A stretch of DNA of 64,000 nt from contig NZ_CP140255.1 in NCBI RefSeq assembly GCF_034479615.1, forward strand, positions 4,154,001-4,218,000, given 5' to 3'. The DNA comes from Vreelandella neptunia. Lineage in GTDB: Bacteria; Pseudomonadota; Gammaproteobacteria; Pseudomonadales; Halomonadaceae. Below the pieces are notes generated by a model that did no database searches, was not told where the DNA came from, and was given only the letters and a program-made list of their open reading frames with translations. Shown here piece by piece: positions 8,353-16,672 of this stretch; positions within the stretch are counted from its first letter, which is position 1; each line of letters starts with the position of its first letter. The position numbers and the translations under genes were made by a program.

Positions 8353-9543
8353 TTAAGCCACGCTGCCATGGGGGTCAATGACGAATTTCTTAGCAGCGCC
8401 GCCATCGAAGTCGGCATAGCCCTGGGGTGCCTGATCCAGAGTAATCATCTGGACATTCACCGCATCGGCAATATTGACCTTGCCAAACAGGATTGCCTGC
8501 ATCAACGGACGATGGTACTTCATCACCGGACACTGTCCAGTATGGAAGCTGTGAGACTTGGCCCAACCAAGACCAAAGCGCATGCTCAGAGCACCCTGCT
8601 TGGCGGCCTCGTCCTCCGCACCCGGGTCTTCGGTCACATAGAGGCCCGGAATGCCAATCTGGCCGCCCGCGCGGGTCAACGACATCGCCGAGTTGAGCAC
8701 CGTGGCAGGCGCTTCCTTACCGTGATTGCAGCCACAGGCGTGAGCTTCGAAGCCGACGCAGTCGACAAAGGCATCGACCTCACGCTCGCCGAGGATCACC
8801 TCGATCTTGTCGGCCATATCGCCGTCCTGGGTCAGGTCGATGGTCTCACAACCAAAGCTGCGCGCCTGGGCCAGACGCTCTTCGACCATATCGCCGACGA
8901 TCACACAGGCCGCCCCCAGCAGCTGAGCGGAAACCGCAGCCGCCAGACCTACGGGGCCAGCACCGGCAATATAGACAGTGCTGCCGGGGCCAACACCGGC
9001 AGTCACGCAGCCGTGGAACCCCGTGGGGAAGATATCGGAGAGCAGGGTCAGATCTTTGATCTTCTCCATGGCCTGATCGGCATCCGGGAACTTCAGCAGG
9101 TTAAAGTCGGCATAGGGAACCATGACATATTCGGTCTGGCCGCCTACCCAGCCGCCCATATCCACGTAGCCGTAGGCGGCGCCAGGACGGGCGGGATTGA
9201 CGTTGAGGCAGATACCGGTGCGGCCTTCTTTACAGTTGCGGCAGCGACCGCAGGCAATGTTGAACGGCACAGAAACCAGGTCGCCGGGTTGAATAAACTC
9301 GACGTCGCGACCGCACTCGACGACCAGGCCGGTGATTTCGTGACCAAGCACCAGGCCCGATGGTGCAGTGGTACGGCCGCGTACCATATGCTGGTCGCTG
9401 CCACAGATGTTAGTGGTAACTACCTTGAGAATCACGCCGTGATCGCATTTGCGATTGCCGAGGGCGAGTTCAGGATAGGCAATGGACTCAACGGCGACCT
9501 CTCCCGGCCCCTTGTAGACCACTCCGCGGTTGGCTGCATTCAT
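8353..9543 (-). CDS. fdhA: Glutathione-independent formaldehyde dehydrogenase (Zn, NAD)
   Basis: Zinc-dependent medium-chain dehydrogenase, 396 residues, close to the roughly 398 of Pseudomonas formaldehyde dismutase/dehydrogenase. It oxidises formaldehyde to formate with NAD and no thiol cofactor. Catalytic-zinc residues are in ICGSDQHMVRG and the GHE motif. The structural-zinc cysteines are in CGRCRNCKEGRTGIC. The Rossmann motif is GAGPVGLAAA, near residue 170. I chose the ATG at 9543 (MNAANRGVVYKG), with AGGAG 7 bases upstream. A frame extending 96 bases further has no ribosome site. It is transcribed away from the BCCT gene and toward the formate dehydrogenase operon. Its likely role is to clear formaldehyde from the methylated-glycine demethylases encoded nearby. 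The symbol is the Pseudomonas name, not the formate dehydrogenase fdhA. Confidence 0.93.
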   Translation of the reverse strand: MNAANRGVVYKGPGEVAVESIAYPELALGNRKCDHGVILKVVTTNICGSDQHMVRGRTTAPSGLVLGHEITGLVVECGRDVEFIQPGDLVSVPFNIACGRCRNCKEGRTGICLNVNPARPGAAYGYVDMGGWVGGQTEYVMVPYADFNLLKFPDADQAMEKIKDLTLLSDIFPTGFHGCVTAGVGPGSTVYIAGAGPVGLAAAVSAQLLGAACVIVGDMVEERLAQARSFGCETIDLTQDGDMADKIEVILGEREVDAFVDCVGFEAHACGCNHGKEAPATVLNSAMSLTRAGGQIGIPGLYVTEDPGAEDEAAKQGALSMRFGLGWAKSHSFHTGQCPVMKYHRPLMQAILFGKVNIADAVNVQMITLDQAPQGYADFDGGAAKKFVIDPHGSVA

Positions 9544-9644
9544 GGCTAGCTCCTGTGGCTTATTGTTCTGTTCATGATGGTTGATTGCGCTATCCCACCC
9601 TATCCCCTCCGCGCCTTGGGACTTACCCCAAAAAGGCACTCACA

Positions 9645-9681
9645 TATCTATTCAAGACATCCTAGCCAAGATGAATAGATA
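9645..9681. promoter_or_regulatory. Perfect 10-bp inverted repeat between the divergent fdhA and BCCT genes
   Basis: Arms TATCTATTCA (9645-9654) and TGAATAGATA (9672-9681) with a 17-base spacer, about midway in the 243-base divergent region. There is no T-run, so an operator for both promoters is more likely than a terminator. The regulator is unknown; an AraC or GntR-type protein would fit the arm spacing. Confidence 0.45.
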
Positions 9682-9786
9682 GAGGTCGCTTTCACGACAC
9701 TCCCCTTTTGCGACAGGCCCAACAATTCATAGCGTCGGCAATGTAATGCAACGCCGACATCTAACAAGAGCCACCAAGGAAACCCA

Positions 9787-11367
9787 ATGAAAAACAATGA
9801 CGACCCGGTTCTGTCGCCTGGACAGGACAATACCCAGATATTGGGGTTGGACTTTCATAACCCCGTTTTTCCGCTTTCCGCTCTAGCCATCTTACTGTTT
9901 ATTATCTACGCGCTGGTCTATCCAGATGCTGCTAATACTCACCTAGGGCTTGCCAAAAACTGGTCGATCGAACACTTCGACTGGCTGTTTATGATTGCTG
10001 GCAATATTTTTGTGGTGTTTTGCCTTGTACTGATCTGCCTGCCACTCGGGCGGATTCGACTAGGCGGCAAAGATGCAAAGCCGGAATACTCGCGCACCTC
10101 CTGGTTTGCCATGCTGTTTGCGGCGGGCATGGGCATCGGTTTGATGTTCTGGAGCGTTGCTGAGCCCGTAGCCTACTACACCGACTGGTATGGAACGCCC
10201 TTGAATGTACCGGCTGGGACGCCGGAGGGCGCCAGCGCCGCCATGGGGGCGACGATGTTCCACTGGGGTCTGCACCCCTGGGCCATTTATGGCGTGGTGG
10301 CACTCTCGCTGGCCTTCTTTTCCTATAACAAGGGCTTGCCGCTGACGCTTCGCTCCGCTTTCTACCCCATCCTAGGCGAGCGAACGCGTGGCTGGGCAGG
10401 TCATATCATCGATATTCTTGCCGTACTGGCCACCATTTTTGGCTTGGCTACCTCACTCGGGTTTGGCGCTACCCAGGCAGCTGGCGGCCTCGCCTATCTG
10501 TTCGATGTCCCTAATACCATAGGTACCCAGCTGGCAATTATCGTGGTGGTCACGGTAATTGCGCTGATCTCGGTATGGCGGGGTATCGACGGTGGCGTTA
10601 AGCTGTTCTCGAATATCAACATGGTCATCGCGGCGGTGCTGCTGCTGTTTGTGGTTGTGGCGGGGCCGACCCTGATGATTCTGACGGGAATTGGCACCAC
10701 GGCGCTGGACTACGTGAGCCACCTGCTGCCGCTGTCGAACTGGATTGGCCGCGAGGACGACACCTGGTACCACGGCTGGACCGTCTTCTATTGGGCTTGG
10801 TGGATCTCCTGGTCTCCGTTCGTCGGCATGTTCATTGCCCGCGTTTCCCGGGGACGCACGGTGCGTGAGTTCCTGATCGCGGTGCTGCTGGTACCCACAG
10901 TGGTCACTCTGGTGTGGATGAGCGCCTTTGGCGGCACGGCACTATTCCAGGCTGCAAACGGCGTAGGAGAACTGGCTAATGGCATTGGCGACGTTTCGCT
11001 TGCCATGTTCCATATGCTGGAACAGCTGCCCCTGACCAGCATCACGTCGACGCTGGCGATTATTCTGGTGCTGGTGTTCTTTATTACCTCGTCAGACTCC
11101 GGCTCGCTGGTCATCGACAACATCACCGCAGGTGGCAAGACCGATGCTCCCAAGAGCCAGCGGGTATTCTGGGCAACACTTGAAGGCGTGATTGCCGGCG
11201 TGCTGCTGTATGGCGGCGGAAGCACCGCACTTAGCGCACTGCAGGCGGGCGCAGTGGCTACGGGACTGCCCTTTACGTTGGTTCTCTTGCTGATGTGTTT
11301 CAGCCTCTATAAAGGGCTTCACAAGGAGTGGCAGCAGATCAACGCGGTGCCCAAAATCGCTAGCTAA
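9787..11367 (+). CDS. BCCT-family transporter (glycine betaine/choline/carnitine type)
   Basis: Inner-membrane secondary carrier, 526 residues with about 12 membrane helices. Family marks are the glycine-rich stretch GMGIGLMFWSVAEP and the tryptophan-rich segment FYWAWWISWSPFVGMFIARVSRGRT. The GMGIG pattern is the sodium-coupled, betaine-type version. The ATG at 9787 follows AAGGAAACCCA. There is no long regulatory C-terminal tail like that of BetP, so it looks like an uptake system for catabolism and not a strongly osmo-gated one. It is divergent from formaldehyde dehydrogenase and close to the dimethylglycine operon. Betaine, dimethylglycine or sarcosine are plausible substrates, inferred from context. 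Confidence 0.9.
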   Translation: MKNNDDPVLSPGQDNTQILGLDFHNPVFPLSALAILLFIIYALVYPDAANTHLGLAKNWSIEHFDWLFMIAGNIFVVFCLVLICLPLGRIRLGGKDAKPEYSRTSWFAMLFAAGMGIGLMFWSVAEPVAYYTDWYGTPLNVPAGTPEGASAAMGATMFHWGLHPWAIYGVVALSLAFFSYNKGLPLTLRSAFYPILGERTRGWAGHIIDILAVLATIFGLATSLGFGATQAAGGLAYLFDVPNTIGTQLAIIVVVTVIALISVWRGIDGGVKLFSNINMVIAAVLLLFVVVAGPTLMILTGIGTTALDYVSHLLPLSNWIGREDDTWYHGWTVFYWAWWISWSPFVGMFIARVSRGRTVREFLIAVLLVPTVVTLVWMSAFGGTALFQAANGVGELANGIGDVSLAMFHMLEQLPLTSITSTLAIILVLVFFITSSDSGSLVIDNITAGGKTDAPKSQRVFWATLEGVIAGVLLYGGGSTALSALQAGAVATGLPFTLVLLLMCFSLYKGLHKEWQQINAVPKIAS

Positions 11368-11377
11368 TCAACTCTAA

Positions 11378-11410
11378 ACCGCCCGCCTATTCGGCGGGCG
11401 GTTTTCTTTT
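11378..11410 (+). terminator. Rho-independent terminator after BCCT
   Basis: Perfect 10-bp stem ACCGCCCGCC / GGCGGGCGGT (11378-11387, 11393-11402) with a 5-base loop, followed by TTTCTTTT. It lies 10 bases past the BCCT stop. Confidence 0.9.
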
Positions 11411-11431
11411 GTGTCAACCGGGAGTAAGACA

Positions 11432-12319
11432 ATGCAGTCAAGCCCTTACCAGCGCGGTCTGCTCATGGTGGTTCTGGGCGTCGTGTTTCTCAGCTTTGAC
11501 GGTTTGCTAATACGTCTTGCGCGCGCCGACGGTTGGACCATCGTGTTCTGGCGCGGTTTATTGATGTTCTGCGTGCTGGGGCTTTTATGCTGGGCGGGCA
11601 AACGGTTGGCGACACTGAGCAGCAACCCGTTCTCCTCACTGGCCTCGGCGCTGCTGCTGGGCCTGATATCCAGCCTGTTTGTGCTGGCGGTCATGAACGC
11701 CAACGTGGCCAATGTGGTGGTAATCCTAAGTACAGCGCCGCTGTTTGCCGCGCTGTTTTCACGGATTTTCCTGGGCGAAAAAGTCGCGCTGCGAACCCTG
11801 GTGGCCATTGCTGTCTGCATGTTTGGAATGGGCCTAGTGTTCATGGGCGACGGGGCCATGGGAATGCTGGTAGGTAATCTTTATGCCTTGGCGGCCGCGG
11901 CAGCTATCGGCGGCAACCTGACCCTGCTGCGCCGCTATCCAGCGATTGATCCTATGACGGTGATTGCCGGTGGTGGGTTGCTCTCGGCGGCGGTTGCCCT
12001 GCCCATGGCCTCGCCGCTGGAGCTGGATGCCCAGCGTTATGGCGTACTGGCGCTGATGGGGCTGGTGCAGATGCCCTTAGCCACGGTGCTGATCAACAGC
12101 GCCACCCGCTACCTGCCGTCTACTGAGGTGGCGCTGTTTTATTTGGTCGAAACCGCATTGGGCACGCTGTGGGTGTGGTGGTTGTTAGCGGAGACACCCA
12201 CGACCTCGACACTACTCGGTGGTGGTGTGGTTATCCTGGTGCTGGTAGTGCATGCCTGGATAGGCTTGCGTCTGGAAAGACAGCGCCTGCGGCTTTATCC
12301 GGGCTTTACCGGTCAATAG
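11432..12319 (+). CDS. EamA/DMT-superfamily permease
   Basis: Inner-membrane drug/metabolite transporter, 295 residues, with ten predicted hydrophobic segments arranged as two EamA repeats (roughly residues 5-140 and 150-285). The start at 11432 (MQSSPYQRG) follows GGGAGTAAGACA. A GTG 21 bases upstream lies in the BCCT terminator tail and is unlikely. It sits between the BCCT terminator and a terminator facing the opposite way, so it is a single-gene unit, or fed by BCCT read-through. Members export amino acids or other metabolites. The substrate is not predictable here. Confidence 0.85.
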   Translation: MQSSPYQRGLLMVVLGVVFLSFDGLLIRLARADGWTIVFWRGLLMFCVLGLLCWAGKRLATLSSNPFSSLASALLLGLISSLFVLAVMNANVANVVVILSTAPLFAALFSRIFLGEKVALRTLVAIAVCMFGMGLVFMGDGAMGMLVGNLYALAAAAAIGGNLTLLRRYPAIDPMTVIAGGGLLSAAVALPMASPLELDAQRYGVLALMGLVQMPLATVLINSATRYLPSTEVALFYLVETALGTLWVWWLLAETPTTSTLLGGGVVILVLVVHAWIGLRLERQRLRLYPGFTGQ

Positions 12320-12344
12320 AAAAACCCACCTGAAAAAGGTGGGC
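12320..12344 (-). terminator. Terminator for the dgc/etf operon
   Basis: Stem CCCACCT / AGGTGGG (12325-12331, 12337-12343). On the minus strand it is followed by TTTTTC. It lies immediately past the stop of the convergent EamA gene and 37 bases past the etfB-like stop. Confidence 0.8.
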
Positions 12345-12380
12345 TTGAGTGATGGTTAGCGGCGTGATGCACAGGCTGGT

Positions 12381-13202
12381 TCAGCGCAGCACATCCTCTT
12401 CCTTGAGCAGCTTGTAGATCGCCTCGGCGCCCTGTTCGGGGGTAACGTCGGTGAGCACCTGCCCGCCTTTGCCCTCCGACTTGGAAGCTGCCGCCTTGAA
12501 GCGATCCCTGGCTGACGCAGCTTTAACGATTTTCAGACGCTTAGGCCGTTTACGTGCAGGGGCCAGATGCCACTGGGCCAGCTCGCTGTCGGCTTCGGAG
12601 GTAGTGGTCGTGATCGCAAAGGTGGCCCGGCGCGCCGGGCCGAAGGCACTCTGGCGCGCCACCGGCGCTGCCTCATCCACGCTAATGATGGCGGGCAGGC
12701 GCACCTTGAGACGGCGACGCTGGCCCCTTGGCAACGCCTGAAGCAGCGTTACCACGCCATTTTCCACCTTTTCTACCGACGCCAAACTATTAACCAATGG
12801 CCAACCGAGATGCTCTGCTAACGCATAGGGCAAAAGCCCAGAGCCTTCACCGCGCTCTGCCCGGGCGCCGGTGATCACGAGCTGAGGCGAGGTAGCGGCT
12901 AAATGTTCTACCAGGGGCAGAATGGCATCGCTGCCCTCGGGCTGTTCGAGCAGGGTCATGGACTCGAGCCCCATGCCCAGGTAGCCGCGCAGAGCCGCTT
13001 CGCTGCTATCGTCCTGGGAACCCGCGTGGAGCATGCTGATCCGGGTGCCCGGCAGCTCGGCCTCTATGGCCAGCGCAAGCTCCAGGCCCCGTGCGTCCTG
13101 TTCAGCACGCCTCGCACGGCCGGTGGTAGGGTGACGGCCGATGGAGACCAGCACCGCCACGTCGATTCCCTGTTGTTGCTTTTGGTGTAGATCAGGCTGC
13201 AT
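12381..13202 (-). CDS. Electron transfer flavoprotein beta subunit, dimethylglycine-pathway type
   Basis: EtfB-like subunit, 273 residues. With the EtfA-like partner it should carry electrons from dimethylglycine dehydrogenase toward the DgcB iron-sulfur protein or the quinone pool. An adenine-nucleotide alpha hydrolase-like fold spans most of the chain. It contains VAVLVSIGRHPTTGR near the N-terminus and an LVITGARAERGEGSGLLPYALAEHL segment typical of EtfB. Its start overlaps the end of the etfA-like gene by 11 bases, which implies translational coupling. The position matches PA5401 at the end of the Pseudomonas dgc operon. It is the last gene before the terminator. Confidence 0.85.
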   Translation of the reverse strand: MQPDLHQKQQQGIDVAVLVSIGRHPTTGRARRAEQDARGLELALAIEAELPGTRISMLHAGSQDDSSEAALRGYLGMGLESMTLLEQPEGSDAILPLVEHLAATSPQLVITGARAERGEGSGLLPYALAEHLGWPLVNSLASVEKVENGVVTLLQALPRGQRRRLKVRLPAIISVDEAAPVARQSAFGPARRATFAITTTTSEADSELAQWHLAPARKRPKRLKIVKAASARDRFKAAASKSEGKGGQVLTDVTPEQGAEAIYKLLKEEDVLR

Positions 13203-14472
13203 CGCGCTGCCCTCCCCGCTGCTGTTCCACCATGGCCACTAGCGCGGCCAGAATTTGCGTGCTGTCACCAATCACCGCCAGGTCGGCACGCTTGATGATG
13301 TCGCACCCCGGATCGAGATTGATCGCCACCACCTTGTCGCAGCGCTGAATGCCCTGCAGGTGCTGGATAGCGCCTGAAATACCCACCGCCATATAAACTC
13401 GGGCGGTTACCCAGGTGCCGGTAGCGCCCACCTGGCGATCGCGGGCCATAAAGCCGTCGTCTACCGCGACACGCGAGGCCCCTTCGGTAGCGCCGAGGAC
13501 TTTCGCAGCATGGTGGAAGGCGTCCCACTGCTTGACGCCGTTGCCACCGGAGAGGATGAACTCAGCCTCGGCCAGCGCCACGCCGGCGGGATCCACCGCC
13601 ACCTGTCCCAGGTCTTCAATGCGCGATAGAGTGGTGGGAATTGACGCTGTCAGAGTCAGGTGCTCGGCCGCATGCCGGGTCTCATCCACCGGCTCGGCGC
13701 ACTCGGCCAGCGCCAGGGCAACCCACGGCAGAGGGCGCTGGATATCCAGGCTCCCAGCGCCGCCACGGGCCGTGCAGCGCCAACCCAAAGAGGCCTCATT
13801 ATCCGCTTCCACCTGCCACACCCCAGTGGCAGCGCGTTCACCCAGACGTAAGGCAAGCCGCCGCCCCAGATCGGCTCCGCCCAGGGGTGAGTCTGGCAAT
13901 AGCCAGAAGCGCGGCGTCATCTCCCGCTCGACGGCGCTTAAAGCCGCCAGACGCGCTTCAGGCGCAAACCCTGCGTAAAACTCATCATCAAGATGCACGA
14001 CGCGATCGATACCGGCGTCGCCCAGCGCTTCTTCCTTATGCTCACCAAACAGGATCGCCACCACGGCGCCGGGCTGTTCGGCGTCGGCATCCGCCACGCG
14101 CCGGGCTAGGCCCAGCAGATCCTTGTCATGCCCGGAGAGACGCCCGCCGGTCAGGTCGGGCACCACGGCCACCAGGAAGGCGGGCTGATCAATGGTCACC
14201 GTGCGGCGGCTATCGCGGGCCGCCGTGGTGGCCGCGGTGGCCTGCCCCCCTTGCTGGAGGCCACTACGATCAATCCGTTTGACGCCATTGGGGCCGATAA
14301 AGCCGACGGCACGAGGATCTTTGCGCACCACGCCGCTGGGGCCCATCCATTCGCTGACCGCTCCGCCGGCCCTGTTTACACCCAGGGCGGCCAGCACGGC
14401 GGCGTTGTCGGGGTGCAGACGGTTTCGGGCGATCCACTCACGACGTGGGTCGCGGCGAATAATTTCACTCAT
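13192..14472 (-). CDS. Electron transfer flavoprotein alpha subunit, dimethylglycine-pathway type
   Basis: EtfA-like FAD-binding subunit, 426 residues. It is about 100 longer than ordinary EtfA because of an N-terminal extension with MGPSGVVRKDPR and FIGPNGVKRIDR, as in the PA5400 group. The C-terminal FAD domain carries LSGGNGVKQWDAFHHAAKVLGA, the pattern GDRQVGATGTWV, ISGAIQHLQGIQ and the INLDPGCDIIKRADL stretch. The ATG overlaps the dgcB stop by 4 bases (ATGA), so the two are coupled. It is a dedicated electron carrier for this operon, distinct from the housekeeping ETF. Confidence 0.88.
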   Translation of the reverse strand: MSEIIRRDPRREWIARNRLHPDNAAVLAALGVNRAGGAVSEWMGPSGVVRKDPRAVGFIGPNGVKRIDRSGLQQGGQATAATTAARDSRRTVTIDQPAFLVAVVPDLTGGRLSGHDKDLLGLARRVADADAEQPGAVVAILFGEHKEEALGDAGIDRVVHLDDEFYAGFAPEARLAALSAVEREMTPRFWLLPDSPLGGADLGRRLALRLGERAATGVWQVEADNEASLGWRCTARGGAGSLDIQRPLPWVALALAECAEPVDETRHAAEHLTLTASIPTTLSRIEDLGQVAVDPAGVALAEAEFILSGGNGVKQWDAFHHAAKVLGATEGASRVAVDDGFMARDRQVGATGTWVTARVYMAVGISGAIQHLQGIQRCDKVVAINLDPGCDIIKRADLAVIGDSTQILAALVAMVEQQRGGQRDAA

Positions 14473-16472
14473 ACGATCACCTCTTCAGCAGTCGTCGATG
14501 CAGTGGTGCGGCGGGATGCGCCGGACACATCGTCAGCGGAACGCTCAACCAGCGCATCGGCCACCAGTTCGGCGATATCGCGCACTTCGGCGCTGGCATC
14601 CACCACGCCTTCCAGCATGGCGGTACACTGCGGGCAGCCCACCGCCACCAGCTCAGCACCGCTCTCCTTGACATCGTTCATGCGCATATCGGGAATCCGC
14701 CGTTCACCGGGAATATCGGTAATCGGTGCCCCGCCGCCACCGCCGCAGCAGCGCGAGCGGAAGCCGGAGCGTTCCATCTCCTTGACCTCGATGCCCAGCG
14801 CCTTAAGCACGTTACGGGGGGCATCAAATTCACCGTTATAGCGCCCCAGGTAACACGGGTCGTGATAGGTAACGCTGCCACCTTTCCAAGGGGCAAAGGT
14901 CAACCGACCAGCATCAAATAGTTCGGCGATAAAGGTACTATGGTGACGTACCTCGTAATGTCCGCCTAGCTCTCCATACTCATTGCCCAGCACATGAAAG
15001 CTGTGGGGATCGCAGGTAACAATCTGCAGGAAGCGATACTTGGCCAGGGTGTCAATATTGCGCTTCGCCAGGGATTGGAACGTCGCCTCATCGCCCAGAC
15101 GCCGGGCCACGTCGCCGCTATCGCGCTCTTCGGTACCCAACACCGCGAAATCGACTTCAGCGGCGCGCAGCACTTTGACCAGTGCGCGCAAGGTGCGCTG
15201 GTTGCGCATATCAAAGGCGCCATCCCCTAGCCACAGCAGCACATCGACCTGCTTAATATCTGACATGAGCGGTAGGTTAAGATCCGCCGCCCAGTTGAGT
15301 CGCGAGCCAGGATCGAAACCACCGGGATTGTCGGTGGCGATCAAATTGTCGAGCACCTCGGCACCTTTATTGGGCGTTTTGCCGCGCTCCAGGGTCAGGT
15401 AGCGGCGCATATCGACAATCGCATCCACGTGTTCGATCATCATCGGACACTCTTCCACGCAGGCGCGGCAGGTCGTACACGACCAGAGCGTATCGGCGTC
15501 GACCAACGCTTTTCCTTCCAGCGCCACGATGGGCCCATGAGGAGAGCCTGCGTGCTCACCTACCGGCTTGCCAGGGTAAGGGGAACCGGCATAGGCGGCA
15601 TCGCTGCCCCCGGCCATACCCACCACCATGTCCTGGATCAGCTTCTTGGGGTTAAGCGGCTGACCGGCGGCAAATGCCGGGCACACCGCCTCGCAGCGAC
15701 CGCACTGCACGCAGGCGTCGAAGCCCAACAGCTGGTTCCAGGTAAAGTCGGCAGGCTTTTCCACGCCTAGAGGCGCCGCTTCATCCTCAAGGTTGAGCGC
15801 CTTGAGGCCCGTTGAGCGGCCAGCGCCGCCTTTTTTCGTGGAGAAGCGCTCGGCGCGGCGATGGAAAGCCAGATGCAGGGCACCGGCAAAGGCGTGCTTC
15901 ATGGGCCCGCCCCAGGTCATGCCAAAAAACATTTCCCCCAGGCCCCAGGCCACGACGCCCGCTAATACCAGCGCCAGCAGCCAACTACTGCCCCCTTCAA
16001 GCAAACCTTCGGGCAGCAGACCTACCGTGGGCAGCGTGATCAGGAAGACGCCTATCGAGAACGCCATCAGACTCTTGGGCAGGCGCATCCAGGGGCCCTT
16101 GGAGAGCCGGGCTGGAGGGTTAAGCCGCCGCCGTGCCACGAAGAGGCTACCAACGAACATGGAGGTGCTCGCCAGTAGCAGTAATCCGCCTAGCAATGGG
16201 TTGGCGATCCCCAGACCGTGCACCAGGATCATCAGCACGGCGGCGGCCACGAAGCCACCGGCGGTGGCCACGTGGGTGTTGGAGATCATTTTGTCGCGCC
16301 CCACCACATGGTGCAGATCCACCAAATAGCGGCGTGGCAGGGCCACCAATCCCTTGAACAGGTTCACCCGCGATGGGCGCCCCTGACGCCACAGGCGTAT
16401 ACGGCGTACAGCGCCGATTACTGCCAGGGCCAGGGCAGTAAAAATCAGTATCGGCAAGAGCGTTTCGAGCAT
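14469..16472 (-). CDS. dgcB: Dimethylglycine catabolism protein DgcB, membrane iron-sulfur oxidoreductase
   Basis: Partner of DgcA that receives its electrons, 667 residues. The N-terminal half has about six hydrophobic helices (residues 5-25 and 70-210), which anchor it to the inner membrane. A ferredoxin domain follows with CVQCGRCEAVCP and CTTCRACVEECP, both [4Fe-4S]. The C-terminal part is a CCG-type heterodisulfide reductase-like domain with DPCYLGRYNG, RCCGGGGGAP and GCPQC. I chose the ATG at 16472 (MLETLLP) with AGAGG 8 bases upstream. A GTG 9 bases earlier is possible. A palindromic repeat fills the 200-base gap from dgcA. The gene order is as in Pseudomonas PA5396-PA5401. Confidence 0.9.
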   Translation of the reverse strand: MLETLLPILIFTALALAVIGAVRRIRLWRQGRPSRVNLFKGLVALPRRYLVDLHHVVGRDKMISNTHVATAGGFVAAAVLMILVHGLGIANPLLGGLLLLASTSMFVGSLFVARRRLNPPARLSKGPWMRLPKSLMAFSIGVFLITLPTVGLLPEGLLEGGSSWLLALVLAGVVAWGLGEMFFGMTWGGPMKHAFAGALHLAFHRRAERFSTKKGGAGRSTGLKALNLEDEAAPLGVEKPADFTWNQLLGFDACVQCGRCEAVCPAFAAGQPLNPKKLIQDMVVGMAGGSDAAYAGSPYPGKPVGEHAGSPHGPIVALEGKALVDADTLWSCTTCRACVEECPMMIEHVDAIVDMRRYLTLERGKTPNKGAEVLDNLIATDNPGGFDPGSRLNWAADLNLPLMSDIKQVDVLLWLGDGAFDMRNQRTLRALVKVLRAAEVDFAVLGTEERDSGDVARRLGDEATFQSLAKRNIDTLAKYRFLQIVTCDPHSFHVLGNEYGELGGHYEVRHHSTFIAELFDAGRLTFAPWKGGSVTYHDPCYLGRYNGEFDAPRNVLKALGIEVKEMERSGFRSRCCGGGGGAPITDIPGERRIPDMRMNDVKESGAELVAVGCPQCTAMLEGVVDASAEVRDIAELVADALVERSADDVSGASRRTTASTTAEEVIV

Positions 16473-16505
16473 GGTACTCACCTCTTCTTTCGCGGCGGGG
16501 CTGTT

Positions 16506-16654
16506 CCGGCGGCAGACCTCTGCGAGGGCGCTGTAAACCCATCCCTGGGCGCTACTTTTGCCATCTGACCGCCATGGATGGCGGAAATGCCGTAAACGTA
16601 TGGAACTGTTTTACGGCCCTGGCAAAAGACCCTCGCTACGGCCTGCCCCCGGCG
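16506..16654. repeat. Intergenic palindromic repeat, long form (copy A)
   Basis: About 149 bases between dgcA and dgcB, related to the element at 19381-19475. Shared outer arms are CCGGCGGCAGACCTC-like on the left and ACGGCCTGCCCCCGGC-like on the right. Shared inner blocks are GCTACTTTTGCCAT and GGCAAAAGACCCTC. Between the inner blocks, copy A carries about 56 extra bases (16565-16620). These contain two further small hairpins, CCGCCAT/ATGGCGG and CCGTAAA/TTTACGG. If transcribed it would fold into a long branched hairpin within the dgc mRNA. Confidence 0.8.
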
Positions 16655-16672
16655 CCCCGGCTCTCGCTCAGG

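Noticed and set aside
8368-9549. 393-codon open frame antisense to formaldehyde dehydrogenase
   Set aside because: It mirrors a clear Zn-dehydrogenase with full motifs; the antisense product has no family pattern. Long antisense frames are common in GC-rich genes.
12324-12344. Terminator for the plus-strand EamA gene
   Set aside because: The hairpin has its T-run only on the minus strand, so I assigned it to the etfB-like end; use in both directions is not excluded.
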